From Sphingomonas sp. 1F27F7B (GTDB taxonomy: Bacteria > Pseudomonadota > Alphaproteobacteria > Sphingomonadales > Sphingomonadaceae): a stretch of DNA of 64,000 bases. A program made the position numbers and the translations under genes. This document shows positions 54,975-63,599 of the stretch, piece by piece; within the stretch, counting starts at the first letter, position 1, and each line of letters begins with the position of its first letter. The DNA lies in NCBI RefSeq assembly GCF_005503355.1, contig NZ_SCMK01000009.1, positions 114,584-178,583 on the forward strand. Direction: 5' to 3'. The notes under the pieces were generated by a model. The model did not search any database. It was not told where the DNA came from and saw only the letters and a program-made list of their open reading frames with translations.

Positions 54975-55286
54975 TCACGCGCAGGGGGCGTCCGTCGCCA
55001 GCTCGGCGGGATCCAGCCGCCCGTCGCGATTGCAGTCCCGCGTCCAGTATCCCGCCGCCAGCCCGGCACGCAGCGCGTCGCGCGCCACGCCCTTGCCGGG
55101 CACCATGGCCGCCGCCATCGCCGTCACTTCCGCGCGATCGAGCCCGCCGTCGTGATCCGCGTCGAAGCGCGCCACCCATGCCGCGCTTCCCATATTCCGC
55201 AGCGCCGCCCCGCTGGTCGCGCAGCCGCACAGCCCCAGCGTCCCGGCGAGCGCGATCGCCCGCCGGAACATGCTTCGTTCCGTCAT
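54975..55286 (-). CDS. EF-hand calcium-binding lipoprotein
   Basis: 103 residues. Signal peptide with lipobox LGLCGC (Cys about residue 22) and two EF-hand loops, DADHDGGLDRAE (about 42-53) and DCNRDGRLDPAE (about 83-94), both with acidic ligands at 1, 3, 5 and 12 positions or close substitutes. A small Ca-binding envelope protein; role unknown. GGGAGA box before ATG 55286. It sits between the portal remnant and the terminase genes, so it is an insertion into, or a passenger of, the decayed phage module. Confidence 0.8.
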   Translation of the reverse strand: MTERSMFRRAIALAGTLGLCGCATSGAALRNMGSAAWVARFDADHDGGLDRAEVTAMAAAMVPGKGVARDALRAGLAAGYWTRDCNRDGRLDPAELATDAPCA

Positions 55287-55340
55287 CTCGATTCTCCCGT
55301 TCAGTCGCTATTCTCGGCGGGCGGCACGCCCTTGCCCGTC

Positions 55341-55373
55341 ATGCCGACCCCGGGCTTGATCCGGGGTCGGCAT
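55341..55373. repeat. Intergenic palindrome (REP-like)
   Basis: Perfect 13-bp arms (ATGCCGACCCCGG at 55341-55353 and its complement at 55361-55373) around a 7-base loop. The form, a hairpin with GATCC in the loop region, resembles repeats scattered in sphingomonad genomes. It precedes a larger palindrome. Confidence 0.75.
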
Positions 55374-55435
55374 CCAATGCTCCACGAGCGGAATCGCGCG
55401 TGGCTCCTCGGGCCCTGAAACAAGTTGGGGCTTGT

Positions 55436-55591
55436 CCCCTTCAGACAAGCATCTCTCTCGCTCTCCCGGCCCTCCACCTCTCGTCATCCCCGCGCAGGCG
55501 GGGATCCAGAGTCACGGGCGATATGGCGGAGAAATCCTGGATCCCCGCCTGCGCGGGGATGACGAAAGCGAGATACTTGTCCGAAGGGGAT
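55436..55591. repeat. Composite inverted repeat, MITE-like
   Basis: Inner arms of 28 bp are perfect (55483-55510 and 55538-55565) and contain CCCCGCGCAGGCGGGG, itself self-complementary. Outer arms of 21 bp (55436-55456 and 55571-55591) match at 19 positions. The whole element can fold into one long interrupted hairpin of 156 bases with a loop of 27. It has no coding capacity. The inner sequence is a common sphingomonad intergenic repeat type from memory; spread would need a genome search. Confidence 0.75.
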
Positions 55592-55730
55592 AATCGCTAA
55601 ACAAGTTCAGAGGGACAATGGAAATTGGCCGCCAACTGCATCACTGTCGAACTAGGCCGTAGACTCATGAAAGCAGCCCGACGGCAAACGCCCCATTTGC
55701 GGGCGTTCCCTTCTCTGGCAAGATCGCAAT

Positions 55731-56060
55731 ATGAAGAACGTTCAGATCATCGACGGCGCATCGAACGCGACCTTCAGCATCTTCCAAGCGACGGACGAGG
55801 AATACGCCGCGATTTTTCCCGACGGTCGCGACATGGAACTAGCGGAAGACCTGTGGGAGCGGCTCGGCAGCGCGGCCGGCCGATTTCTCACGCGGCTGTG
55901 GGAACGTCCGATCCTGAAGTCAGAGGCGAACGGCATCCACGGAACCCTGTTCTACAACAACGAGCATCGCAGCATTCCACCGTCGAAGCGGGAAGTCGAT
56001 TGGGACGCTGCCTCGATCAATGCTGCTCAACGGGAGCTATTCTCTCGACATCGCGATTGA
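55731..56060 (+). CDS. Hypothetical protein inside the phage remnant
   Basis: 109 residues, MKNVQIIDGASNATFSIFQ..., on the opposite strand to the surrounding phage genes. Composition is normal for a soluble protein (EEYAAIFPDGRDMELAEDLW, NGIHGTLFYNNEHRSIPPS) and the codon use is less GC-biased than the neighbours. It looks like a real small orphan protein, perhaps acquired. No family recognised. No strong ribosome-binding site. Confidence 0.6.
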   Translation: MKNVQIIDGASNATFSIFQATDEEYAAIFPDGRDMELAEDLWERLGSAAGRFLTRLWERPILKSEANGIHGTLFYNNEHRSIPPSKREVDWDAASINAAQRELFSRHRD

Positions 56061-56172
56061 CCGCTTCCCACCCAAGCTCGGCCGTTCCGCCCTCGTGCCG
56101 ACAGCGGTCGTCTATGAGTTTACGACCCAAACCGCTAACGACTTCCGGTTCGTTCCGAAGCCTTGCCGCCCC

Positions 56173-57480
56173 CTACAGCATCCGTATCGCCGCCAGCCCG
56201 CGCCGGCTCAGCATCAGCTCGGTCAGTGCCCAGACCAGCGCGTCGGCGCGGTCCGGCGAGCGGCCGGGGCCCTCATAGCCGCCGCCCGCCACCAGCCCGC
56301 ACAATTCATCCTCCAGCGCCGGGAAGGCGCCGGCATGGCGCACCTTGCCCGCCTCGTAGAGCAGGCTCACCGGCTCGGCGCGCGCCGCCTTGCCCTGGCT
56401 GGCATGCACGAGCGTCACCGGCAGGCCGTCATCGGCGCCGAGCAGCACGCTCTTCACCATGGCGCCGCCCTGGTTCTTCTCCGCCACCACCCGGTCGGCG
56501 CCGTGCCGCGCGGCGCAGGCCGCCACGGCGCGTGCCCAGCCCTCGGGCGTGGCGCCCGCGACGCTGGCGTCCTCGATCACATATGCCTTGCCGTCGCGCC
56601 CCAGCGCCGCCGCCACGATCCCGCAGGCATCGCCGCCGACGCCCGCCGGCGGATCGACGCCGATCACGCAGCGCACCCGCTCGGGCACCGCCTCCGCCCG
56701 GCATTTCTCGATCAGCGCGCGGCTCCACAGCGCGCCCTGCGGCGCGTCGATCATCTCGCCCTCGAGTTCCTGCCGGCCCAGGCTGGTGCCGCCATAATCG
56801 GCGGTCATCGCCTCGACGAAGCTGCGCGGCAGCCACGGATTCCCCCGCGTCCGCCCGCGCGTTTCCACCAGGCCCGGCAGCGCCATCACCTTGCGCATCA
56901 GCTTCACCGGGCGCGGCGTGGTCGTCACCAGCACCTGCGGCGCCTCGCCCAGCCGCAGGCCGAGCATCAGATTGTCCCAGGCGACCTCACCCGCCCGACC
57001 CCATTTCGCCAGCTCGTCGCACCAGGCGAAATGATGTTCGGGGCCGCGCAGCCCTTCGGCCGCCGCCGCCGAATAGATGCGCGCCCGGGCGCCGCTGGGA
57101 AAGCGCAGTTCGCCCGAGCTGCGAACCCAGATCATCTCCTCGTCCTCGCGCGCCGCCGCCAGCAATCCACTCGATCCCTCGATCATCACGTGCCGCACAT
57201 CCTCGACGTTGCCGCCCACCAGCGCGATCCGGGCATCGGGATCGGCGCGGGCACGGGCATGCACCCATTCGGCGCCCGCCCGTGTCTTGCCGAAGCCGCG
57301 GCCCGCGCGGATCAGCCAGATGCGCCAGTCGCCCTCGGGTTCGAACTGGCCCTGGTGCGCCCATTGCCACCAGCGCTCGTCGAACTCGCGCTTCTGCGGG
57401 CCGCTCAGGATGCGGATCGCCTTGGCGCGGTCCTCCGGCGTGCGGGCCACCAGCGCCTCGAACGCGGCGCTACTGCGCAC
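56173..57480 (-). CDS. Phage/GTA terminase large subunit
   Basis: 435 residues from the GTG at 57480 (11-bp overlap with the small-subunit gene; the frame open to 57705 is inside that gene). Packaging ATPase with Walker A-like IRAGRGFGKTRAGAEW at about 57-72, Walker B region FAWCDELAKW and the nuclease half with CVIGVDPPAG, SPDRADALVWALTEL. The type is that of gene-transfer-agent-like elements in alphaproteobacteria. It looks intact although downstream head genes are missing. Confidence 0.88.
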   Translation of the reverse strand: MRSSAAFEALVARTPEDRAKAIRILSGPQKREFDERWWQWAHQGQFEPEGDWRIWLIRAGRGFGKTRAGAEWVHARARADPDARIALVGGNVEDVRHVMIEGSSGLLAAAREDEEMIWVRSSGELRFPSGARARIYSAAAAEGLRGPEHHFAWCDELAKWGRAGEVAWDNLMLGLRLGEAPQVLVTTTPRPVKLMRKVMALPGLVETRGRTRGNPWLPRSFVEAMTADYGGTSLGRQELEGEMIDAPQGALWSRALIEKCRAEAVPERVRCVIGVDPPAGVGGDACGIVAAALGRDGKAYVIEDASVAGATPEGWARAVAACAARHGADRVVAEKNQGGAMVKSVLLGADDGLPVTLVHASQGKAARAEPVSLLYEAGKVRHAGAFPALEDELCGLVAGGGYEGPGRSPDRADALVWALTELMLSRRGLAAIRML

Positions 57481-57928
57481 GCGCTTCCTCCGCCTCCAGG
57501 GCGCGGGCCCGGTCGATGGCCGCCAGCTTCCTGAGGATCGCCGCATCGGTGTCTTCGGGCCGGGCGCGCTCGAGCGGCCTCCCTCCGCGCTTCCGGTCGC
57601 CCTGCCGGTGCGCGCGATGCATGCTGAGCAACCGCATCGCGTCGCCCAGATCGATGGTCCGCCCGTCGGGCCGCTGGATCCTGCTGCCTCCGCCGGCCAG
57701 CACATGGCCGAGCAGGACGGTCTCGAGCATTTCGTAGCCGAGGATCAGCGCCTTGCGCCAATCCTCGGCGAACGCCTCGTCCTTGCGCCGCAGGCGATAG
57801 ACGCTGGACGTGCTCACTTCCGCGATGGCGGCCGCCTCGCACACACTGCCCGTCGCGGCCAGGTGATCGAGAAATACGGTGCGCTCCTTCTTGGTCCAGC
57901 GCACCCAGCGCCGTCTAGCCTCCTCCAC
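57470..57928 (-). CDS. Phage/GTA terminase small-subunit-like protein
   Basis: 152 residues from the GTG at 57928 (AGGAG box just upstream). N-terminal helix-turn-helix (RTVFLDHLAATGSVCEAAAIAEVSTSSVYRLRRKDEAF) followed by helical regions ending ALEAEEARAQ. Position, size and overlap with the large subunit fit the DNA-recognising terminase subunit of a GTA-like element. Confidence 0.75.
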   Translation of the reverse strand: MEEARRRWVRWTKKERTVFLDHLAATGSVCEAAAIAEVSTSSVYRLRRKDEAFAEDWRKALILGYEMLETVLLGHVLAGGGSRIQRPDGRTIDLGDAMRLLSMHRAHRQGDRKRGGRPLERARPEDTDAAILRKLAAIDRARALEAEEARAQ

Positions 57929-58251
57929 AGCTCCTCTCCCCGAAAGAAGGGCGATCCCGTCGATTGCGAACGCCGGCCCGCCGATCCGGCCCGGCCGTCC
58001 GCGGATCAGCCCGGAGGGACGATGGCATGGGCACATGCCGTTCTCCCCGGCGGGTTCGTTCGCAATTGATGGGATCGCCCAAAGAAAAGGGCCGGAAGGC
58101 GTTGCCGCCCCGGCCCGACTCGCAATTCTTCAGCGTTCCTGCTTTGTGCCATATCAGCGTGACGATGTCAAGCTAAAAGTGCCTATTTGGTTCGTCATCA
58201 GCCGCACCCCCGGGATTTGCGGGGGAGAGCGAAAGGGGGGATGCGGGCCCT
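57929..58251. other. Intergenic region between the EipA-like and terminase genes
   Basis: 323 bp without a supported gene. It holds the terminator of the EipA-like gene and, near 57960-58070, two copies of a TCGATTGCGAACG / TCGCAATTGATGG-type half-palindrome. The region marks one edge of the phage remnant. Confidence 0.4.
58081..58116 (-). terminator. Rho-independent terminator downstream of the EipA-like gene
   Basis: Read leftward, stem GGGCCGG/CCGGCCC (58110-58116 and 58089-58095) with a 14-base loop followed by TTTTCTTT. It is 135 bp beyond the stop at 58252 with nothing coding in between. Confidence 0.75.
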
Positions 58252-59022
58252 TTAGAAGGGCAGCCAGCGCTTCTTCTCGCTGAACTTCATATAGCCGGCG
58301 TTCACGCCCAGCCGCCAGCCCACGCCCAGACGGACGGGGATCAGCACCACGTCGCCGCGGCGCAGATAGGAAGCGGAGAGGCCGCCGACGAAATAGGCCC
58401 GGCCTTCGCCCTGGGGAAAGCGCTTGTAGAGTTCCTGGCTGTCGTAGAGATTGTAGACGAGGACGAACACCTTGTTGGCGTCGCCGCCCAGGTCGAAGCC
58501 GATCGACGGGCCGGTCCAATAGACTTTGCGCTGGCCCTCGACCTTGTGGAACATCATGCCCGATCCGTAGCGCAGGCCGACGCCGACCGCGCCGGCGGCC
58601 TCGCTGCCGGCGATATAGGCGTTGGGCTGGCCCTGGTCCTTGAGAATGTCCTCGATCAGCTTGCCCAGGCCCGATGCGCCCTTGCCGAACACGCCCTCGG
58701 CGGCGCCGACCAGCTCGTCGCGCTGATAAGTGGTGGCCTGCTGGCGGGCGCTGCCGCCGGGGCTGTACGGGGCCTGGCCTGCGGGGGGCGGTTGCTGCGG
58801 CTGATAAGGATCGTCCTGCGCGGGCGGCGCGTCCTGCCGCTGCTGCGCCGGCACGGCATAGGGGTCGCGGGCAGGCGGCGGGGTGTGCAGGTCCGAATCG
58901 ATCGCGGTGTTGGGGTCGATCGTGGTCATCTGCTGCTGTTGCTGCTGCTGTGCCGCCGCGGGCAGGGCGCCCGTCGCGAGTGCGGCCGTCGCCGCCATCA
59001 ACACCAGATCACGAACGCGCAT
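58252..59022 (-). CDS. EipA-like envelope protein (DUF1134)
   Basis: 256 residues. Signal peptide ending PAAAQ, then a Gln run and a Pro/Gln-rich low-complexity segment (about 25-90), then the DUF1134 domain (GAAEGVFGKGASGLGKLIEDIL, NAYIAGSEAAGAVGVGLRYGSG, VYWTGPSIGFDLGGDANKVFVLVYNL, GVGWRLGVNAGYMKFSEKKRW). DUF1134 includes EipA, a periplasmic protein needed for envelope integrity in Brucella. The Gln tract is encoded by a CAG/CAA repeat and may be length-variable. Confidence 0.88.
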   Translation of the reverse strand: MRVRDLVLMAATAALATGALPAAAQQQQQQQMTTIDPNTAIDSDLHTPPPARDPYAVPAQQRQDAPPAQDDPYQPQQPPPAGQAPYSPGGSARQQATTYQRDELVGAAEGVFGKGASGLGKLIEDILKDQGQPNAYIAGSEAAGAVGVGLRYGSGMMFHKVEGQRKVYWTGPSIGFDLGGDANKVFVLVYNLYDSQELYKRFPQGEGRAYFVGGLSASYLRRGDVVLIPVRLGVGWRLGVNAGYMKFSEKKRWLPF

Positions 59023-59175
59023 GGTCGAATTACCCCAGCCCAGCAGAAGCCCGATCTATAGGGGGCGCGGCTGTCACGGCAATGAACGAGCGGCGGATTG
59101 AGTCGATTTCACGTCAAGCTGGGCGTTGATTGCTCCGAAACCCCCCGCTATAGCCCCCGCTTCGAGCCGTTATCC

Positions 59176-59265
59176 GGAGACGTGGGTGAGTGGCTGAAAC
59201 CAACGCTTTGCTAAAGCGTCATACGGGAAACCGTATCGAGGGTTCGAATCCCTCCGTCTCCGCCA
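59176..59265 (+). tRNA. tRNA-Ser (GCT anticodon)
   Basis: 90 bases including an encoded CCA. Acceptor GGAGACG pairs with CGTCTCC; anticodon stem ACGCT/AGCGT with loop TTGCTAA gives GCT, reading AGC/AGT. A long variable arm (around 59218-59238) and T-arm GAGGGTTCGAATCCCTC are typical of a class II serine tRNA. Confidence 0.95.
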
Positions 59266-59517
59266 ACACCCCATAACACATTGAAATTACTTGCTAATTT
59301 CCGGGGGCGATCAGGCCGCATCGAAATCGCGATGGAGATCGCAGCCCTTCTTCGGTGTCGCGATAATCCCGCCGTGCGACGAACCGAGGCGCAAGTGGAT
59401 GCGGCGAGCCCGTCAGGTCCTGAACTGCCGCCCGCGCGTCGTTCCGCAGCCGCATTCGTGATGGCGCACGCCGAAACCCGTGGCACGCGGCTCCTGCGTT
59501 GAACGCCGTGCGCGCGC

Positions 59518-61869
59518 TCAGAAAGCCGCGTTGAGGCCCAGACGAATGGTCCGTGGCCGCAACGGAGTCATCTGATTGCGCTCGGCCAGGCCGAACGGGT
59601 TGCCAAAGGCGAAGCTGTTCCCGCGAACATCGCCAAGATTCGTAACGTCCAGCGAAACGCCGAACCTGCCGAAACCCAATCGGCCGCCGAGATCGCCAAC
59701 CGCATAATTGCCTTGCGGGATATCGAGCAATGGCCCGACGCCCAGCCGCGACGCCCCGACATAGCGCAGAGAAGCCTCGCCGCTCAGCGTGACGCCCGAC
59801 GCAATCTCGCGCCGCCACGCCGCGACGGCGCGCGCGCCGTTGCGTGCCACGTTCGGCAGGGTCCGCTCGCCCGCGGCCACGAACTCCGCCTCGGGCGCGT
59901 ACAGATCGCTATTGTTCAGGAATGCCGATGCGGTGATCGTCAAGCTTGGCGAAGGACGCCATGCGATGTCGCCATCCAGGCCATAGATCCTCCCGCTGCC
60001 GATATTGGCGGTATAGGGGAGGCCCGAGCGGTCGATGAGATCGGCCTGGATATTGTTCCAGTCGGCAAAGAATAAGGCGGCCCGGATCGACAGGCGATCC
60101 TGCTCCCGGTGGCCGAAGCGGATGCCGAACTCGCTCATGATCAGGTCGTCGGTCGCGAACTTGCGGGCTTCCAGCGTCGACCCCGCTGGCGCGACGGCCA
60201 GGCCGCCGGCGCGATATCCCTGCTGATAGCGGAGGAAGGCCGAGAATCTTCCATCGGGATGCCAGTCCAGCGCCAGGGTCGGCGAGAAGCGCAGCTCGTT
60301 GCTGAACGGCTCCTTCGACTTCTCCACCGGGCTGTCGAGCAGGTTGCCGACGCTGCGCGCGAACGTGACGCGGCCGCCGACCGTGCCGGTCAGCCTGCGG
60401 AACAACGGCCGCGACAGCTGGCCGAATATGGCCCCTTCCACCTGCTGGTTGACGACGCCCGCGATACGGGCGGGAGCGTCGGGGGAACCCAGCGCGCGGG
60501 ACAATGCGCTGATATTGTAGATGCTCGAAATGCCCAGGACCCAGGGGTAGTTCCTGCCGCCGCCGGACAGCCGCGTTTCCTGGTTGAACAGCGTGATGTT
60601 GTTGTTCTCCTCATAACGCGCGGTCGAGCCGGAGCCGTCATGGCCCGTCGCATCGAAGACGGTCCGCAGGTCGTGGCGGACGACCGACGTGGTCGAAACC
60701 AGCTCGGCCCGCCCCAGCCACCGTCGCGCAGTGAGATAGGTCAGATAATAGGTGTTCCGGAAAGGCTCGGCGATCGCATTGTCCCGAGTCAGCGGCGGAT
60801 CGCCGCGACGCGTATACTGCCCGTCCCGGGTGGACGTGTTGTGCGTGGCGGTGCCGAAATCGACGGAGAATCCCCAGAGATCCTCGACGCGCCCGGCCAG
60901 GCGCTGGCCGTAGCTGGTCGTATTGTTGATGTTGCGCCGCTTGCGGGCGGGAGCATCGATATACCCCGCCTCGCGCGTCGCGAACACGACGAAGCGGACG
61001 GCGACCCGGTCGTCGGCGATCGGGAGGTTGAGCATGGCGGCGGCGTCGCCGCCCACGCCGCCGAATCGGGTGCCGCTGATCCCCGCCGACACCGTCGTCG
61101 ACAGCGTATGCGTGTCCGGTTCGTTGGGCACGAGGCGAATGATGCCGCCGAGCGAGCTCGCTCCGTAGAGCGTGCCCTGGGGCCCCACCAGCACTTCGAT
61201 GCGCTTCATGTCGTAGAGGTTCAGGTTCGGATCCGGCGCGTTGTAGTTGAGCCGAACGTCCCCGAGATACTGACCCACCGTGGCCTGGGTCGGACCGTTG
61301 AAGCTGCTGTCGGCGATACCGCGGATGAACAGCTTGTTGCGCGCCGATCCGAGATTGGTGGAACCGACCGAGGGCAGCAGCTTCGTGATCGCGGCCGTGC
61401 CCCCGGCGGCATTGCCCGCCACCCAGCCGGGGTCGAGCGCGACGAGCTTGACCGATCCCGGATAGCTGTCGATCGGAATATGTTGCTTGCTGGCGGTGAC
61501 GACGATCTCCGGGGGCGGATCGGGCGCGATCGGCGGAGCAGCCGGCGGCTGCGGTTTCCGAGGCGTCCTTATCGGCTCCCGCTTCCGGACGATGCGAACG
61601 GTATTGCGGTCGTAGAACATCGCTTCCGTGCCGGTCCCCCGCAGCGCGCGGTCGAGCGCGGCGCGCAGGCGGAAACTGCCCTTGACCCCGGGGGATCGCC
61701 TGGCGGCGAGATCCGGATCGGTCACCGTGATGGTGGCGCCGCCCTGCTCACCAAGGGCCGCCGCAACTTCACCGAGGCGACCGGGCGGAACGTTGAATCG
61801 CTGCGCATGGGCATTGTCGATGCCGAGAATGCCAGCCGCGGCGAACGCCGCCCAGCTAACGCTCCGCAC
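59518..61869 (-). CDS. TonB-dependent receptor with STN signalling domain, module 2
   Basis: 783 residues. Signal peptide (MRSVSWAAFAAAGILGI to AHAQ, about 23), STN domain (about 24-95, FNVPPGRLGEVAAALGEQGG), linker rich in Pro, plug (NKLFIRGIADSSFNG, IEVLVGPQGTLYGASSLGG) and barrel ending RLGLNAAF. The plug motifs closely match the receptor at 14538-16913, so the two are paralogues that probably take up related ligands. The start overlaps the FecR gene by 14 bp. Confidence 0.95.
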   Translation of the reverse strand: MRSVSWAAFAAAGILGIDNAHAQRFNVPPGRLGEVAAALGEQGGATITVTDPDLAARRSPGVKGSFRLRAALDRALRGTGTEAMFYDRNTVRIVRKREPIRTPRKPQPPAAPPIAPDPPPEIVVTASKQHIPIDSYPGSVKLVALDPGWVAGNAAGGTAAITKLLPSVGSTNLGSARNKLFIRGIADSSFNGPTQATVGQYLGDVRLNYNAPDPNLNLYDMKRIEVLVGPQGTLYGASSLGGIIRLVPNEPDTHTLSTTVSAGISGTRFGGVGGDAAAMLNLPIADDRVAVRFVVFATREAGYIDAPARKRRNINNTTSYGQRLAGRVEDLWGFSVDFGTATHNTSTRDGQYTRRGDPPLTRDNAIAEPFRNTYYLTYLTARRWLGRAELVSTTSVVRHDLRTVFDATGHDGSGSTARYEENNNITLFNQETRLSGGGRNYPWVLGISSIYNISALSRALGSPDAPARIAGVVNQQVEGAIFGQLSRPLFRRLTGTVGGRVTFARSVGNLLDSPVEKSKEPFSNELRFSPTLALDWHPDGRFSAFLRYQQGYRAGGLAVAPAGSTLEARKFATDDLIMSEFGIRFGHREQDRLSIRAALFFADWNNIQADLIDRSGLPYTANIGSGRIYGLDGDIAWRPSPSLTITASAFLNNSDLYAPEAEFVAAGERTLPNVARNGARAVAAWRREIASGVTLSGEASLRYVGASRLGVGPLLDIPQGNYAVGDLGGRLGFGRFGVSLDVTNLGDVRGNSFAFGNPFGLAERNQMTPLRPRTIRLGLNAAF

Positions 61870-62821
61870 GGGCAGCGGTCATCGTCCAGCCGCCGGCACG
61901 CGGCACGAATGCCACATTCAAGGCCGGCGTCAGGCGCTTGAGCTCGTCCGGGCCCGTCCCGCGCAGCGCGATCGCGCCAGAGAAGGGGCGGTCCGCAACA
62001 TCGGGTGCCGGGGTGATGCGCATGCCGAGCGCCCTGCCGAGATCCTCCGCCACCTGCGAGAGGGGCTCTCCAGAATAGACCAGCCGCCCCTTGCGCCATG
62101 CCCCGACCGAGCCGATCGCGGTTCGAGACACGCGAGGCTCCCCGGCCGAGGAGGGATCGAACACCGCCTGCCCGGCATCGAGGGAAATTGTCCGTCCGCC
62201 GGATTCGTAGCGGACCTTGCCTTCGGCCACCGCCACGCGGACCGCGGCCGCATCGTGCACGACGTTGAACACGGTTCCCAGGTCCACGACTCGGCGGCCG
62301 GCAACCTCGAGCGTGAACGGCCTGGCACCGTCGTGCCGGACCTGGAAGAGCGCCTCCCCGGCCTCCAACGATGCGAAGCGCGGATCCTTGCGATCGAGGC
62401 GCATCCGCGTCGCGCCGTTGAGCGTGATCTGGGTGCCCGCCTCCAAGTTGATCGTTCTGCGCTGTCCTGGATCGGTCGTCACTTCATATCGGCTGGTGGC
62501 GGCCTGGGGCATGAAGGCCAGCGCCGCAGCGACCGCCGCGACTGCAGCCCCGCCCCCGATCCCCCACCAGCGCCATCGCGAGCCCGGCCGCTGCGGGTCA
62601 CCGATCTCCGCGTCATTGGCGGCTTCCCGAAAAGTCACCGCGGGCAACAGCGGCTCGAGGGCAAGATCGGCCTGCTCGATCTCATCGTAGAGCGCCGCAT
62701 GCACCGGGTCCTCGGCCAGCCATTCCGCGAACCCTTCCCACGCCGCGTCGTCGCCGTGACGCAGCCGGATATGCCATTCGATGGCGCGCGCCCGCGCGCT
62801 GCCTTGTCCCTCAGATGTCAT
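61856..62821 (-). CDS. FecR-family anti-sigma/signal transducer, module 2
   Basis: 321 residues from ATG 62821. FecR N-domain (IEWHIRLRHGDDAAWEGFAEW at 14-34), membrane helix (about 86-104), and periplasmic domain with VFNVVHDAAAVRVAVAEGKV and a C-terminal STN-like fold (PLSQVAEDLGRALGMRITP). The longer frame to 63031 lies inside the sigma gene. It overlaps the sigma gene by 11 bp and the receptor by 14 bp. Confidence 0.92.
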   Translation of the reverse strand: MTSEGQGSARARAIEWHIRLRHGDDAAWEGFAEWLAEDPVHAALYDEIEQADLALEPLLPAVTFREAANDAEIGDPQRPGSRWRWWGIGGGAAVAAVAAALAFMPQAATSRYEVTTDPGQRRTINLEAGTQITLNGATRMRLDRKDPRFASLEAGEALFQVRHDGARPFTLEVAGRRVVDLGTVFNVVHDAAAVRVAVAEGKVRYESGGRTISLDAGQAVFDPSSAGEPRVSRTAIGSVGAWRKGRLVYSGEPLSQVAEDLGRALGMRITPAPDVADRPFSGAIALRGTGPDELKRLTPALNVAFVPRAGGWTMTAARAER

Positions 62822-63407
62822 GACGACCTCTCTCGATCCTGAGATGCCGCGGGCCGCCGACATCCGCATCAAGACGAAACCTTGCGACGGCGATGGCCTC
62901 ATAGGCACGTGCGAGATGCTTTTCGACAGCGCTGATGCTGATGCCGATGTCCGCGGCGATCTGGCGCTGGGGTTCGCCGTCGATCCGGAAGCGCCGGAAG
63001 ATGATGCGGGTTCGCTCCGGCAGCCCGTCAAGCACGCGCTGCAGGAGCGCGAGCTGCTCGCGGGCGATGAGATGCGTCTCGACCGATGGCTGCTCGTCGA
63101 TCTCCCGCTCTTCCCCGCTATGCGCGTCGACCCAATCCTCCTCGCGCCGCACCCGCCTTCCTGCGGTGCGGCGCCATCCGAGGAAATGGTTGTTCGTCAT
63201 GCGGTAGAGATAGGCACGCGGCTCGGCGACAGGGCCGACCTTCTCTTCCAGGAGCTTGAGATGAACCTCCTGCAGGATGTCTTCGGCCTCGTCCGCAGTC
63301 GCGCCGCGCAGCGAGAGGTAGCGCGACAATGCGGAGCGTGTTTCGGTGAAGGTCTGAACCAGCCCCCCACCGGCGAGACTCTGCCCATCGCGCTCGTCCT
63401 CCGACAT
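62811..63407 (-). CDS. FecI-family ECF sigma factor, module 2
   Basis: 198 residues. Region 2 (TADEAEDILQEVHLKLLEE, AYLYRMTNNHFLGWRR) and region 4 (LDGLPERTRIIFRRFRIDGEPQRQIAADIGISISAVEKHLARAYEAI). First gene of the minus-strand sigma-FecR-receptor operon and divergent from the gene at 63600. Same organisation as module 1 but without the upstream deacetylase and glycosyltransferase genes. Confidence 0.92.
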   Translation of the reverse strand: MSEDERDGQSLAGGGLVQTFTETRSALSRYLSLRGATADEAEDILQEVHLKLLEEKVGPVAEPRAYLYRMTNNHFLGWRRTAGRRVRREEDWVDAHSGEEREIDEQPSVETHLIAREQLALLQRVLDGLPERTRIIFRRFRIDGEPQRQIAADIGISISAVEKHLARAYEAIAVARFRLDADVGGPRHLRIERGRHDI

Positions 63408-63599
63408 GCCGCGGTACTAGCCGCGGAGCCGCCCTCTAACAATCCGGTGTCGCAGCCGTAATGAAATGCCCCCGGGACCGGTCGGCGCACCGGGCCGGCT
63501 CGGCCGGACGCCCGCCGTTTCCCGGCGCGCAGGCATGTCCATTTTTTTGATGAGGGTGGTCGAAGACGCCGGTGTCTCAGGCAGGAAAGGAGACGAACG

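Noticed and set aside
54239..55069. A single intact 276-residue gene over the portal region
   Set aside because: Only the first ~97 codons after ATG 54937 are portal-like; the remainder is an out-of-frame reading of the DUF2793 sequence.
59176..59265. tRNA-Ser as a phage or island attachment site
   Set aside because: No integrase and no repeat of the tRNA 3' end seen nearby; the phage remnant is about 1.2 kb away and separated by the EipA-like gene.
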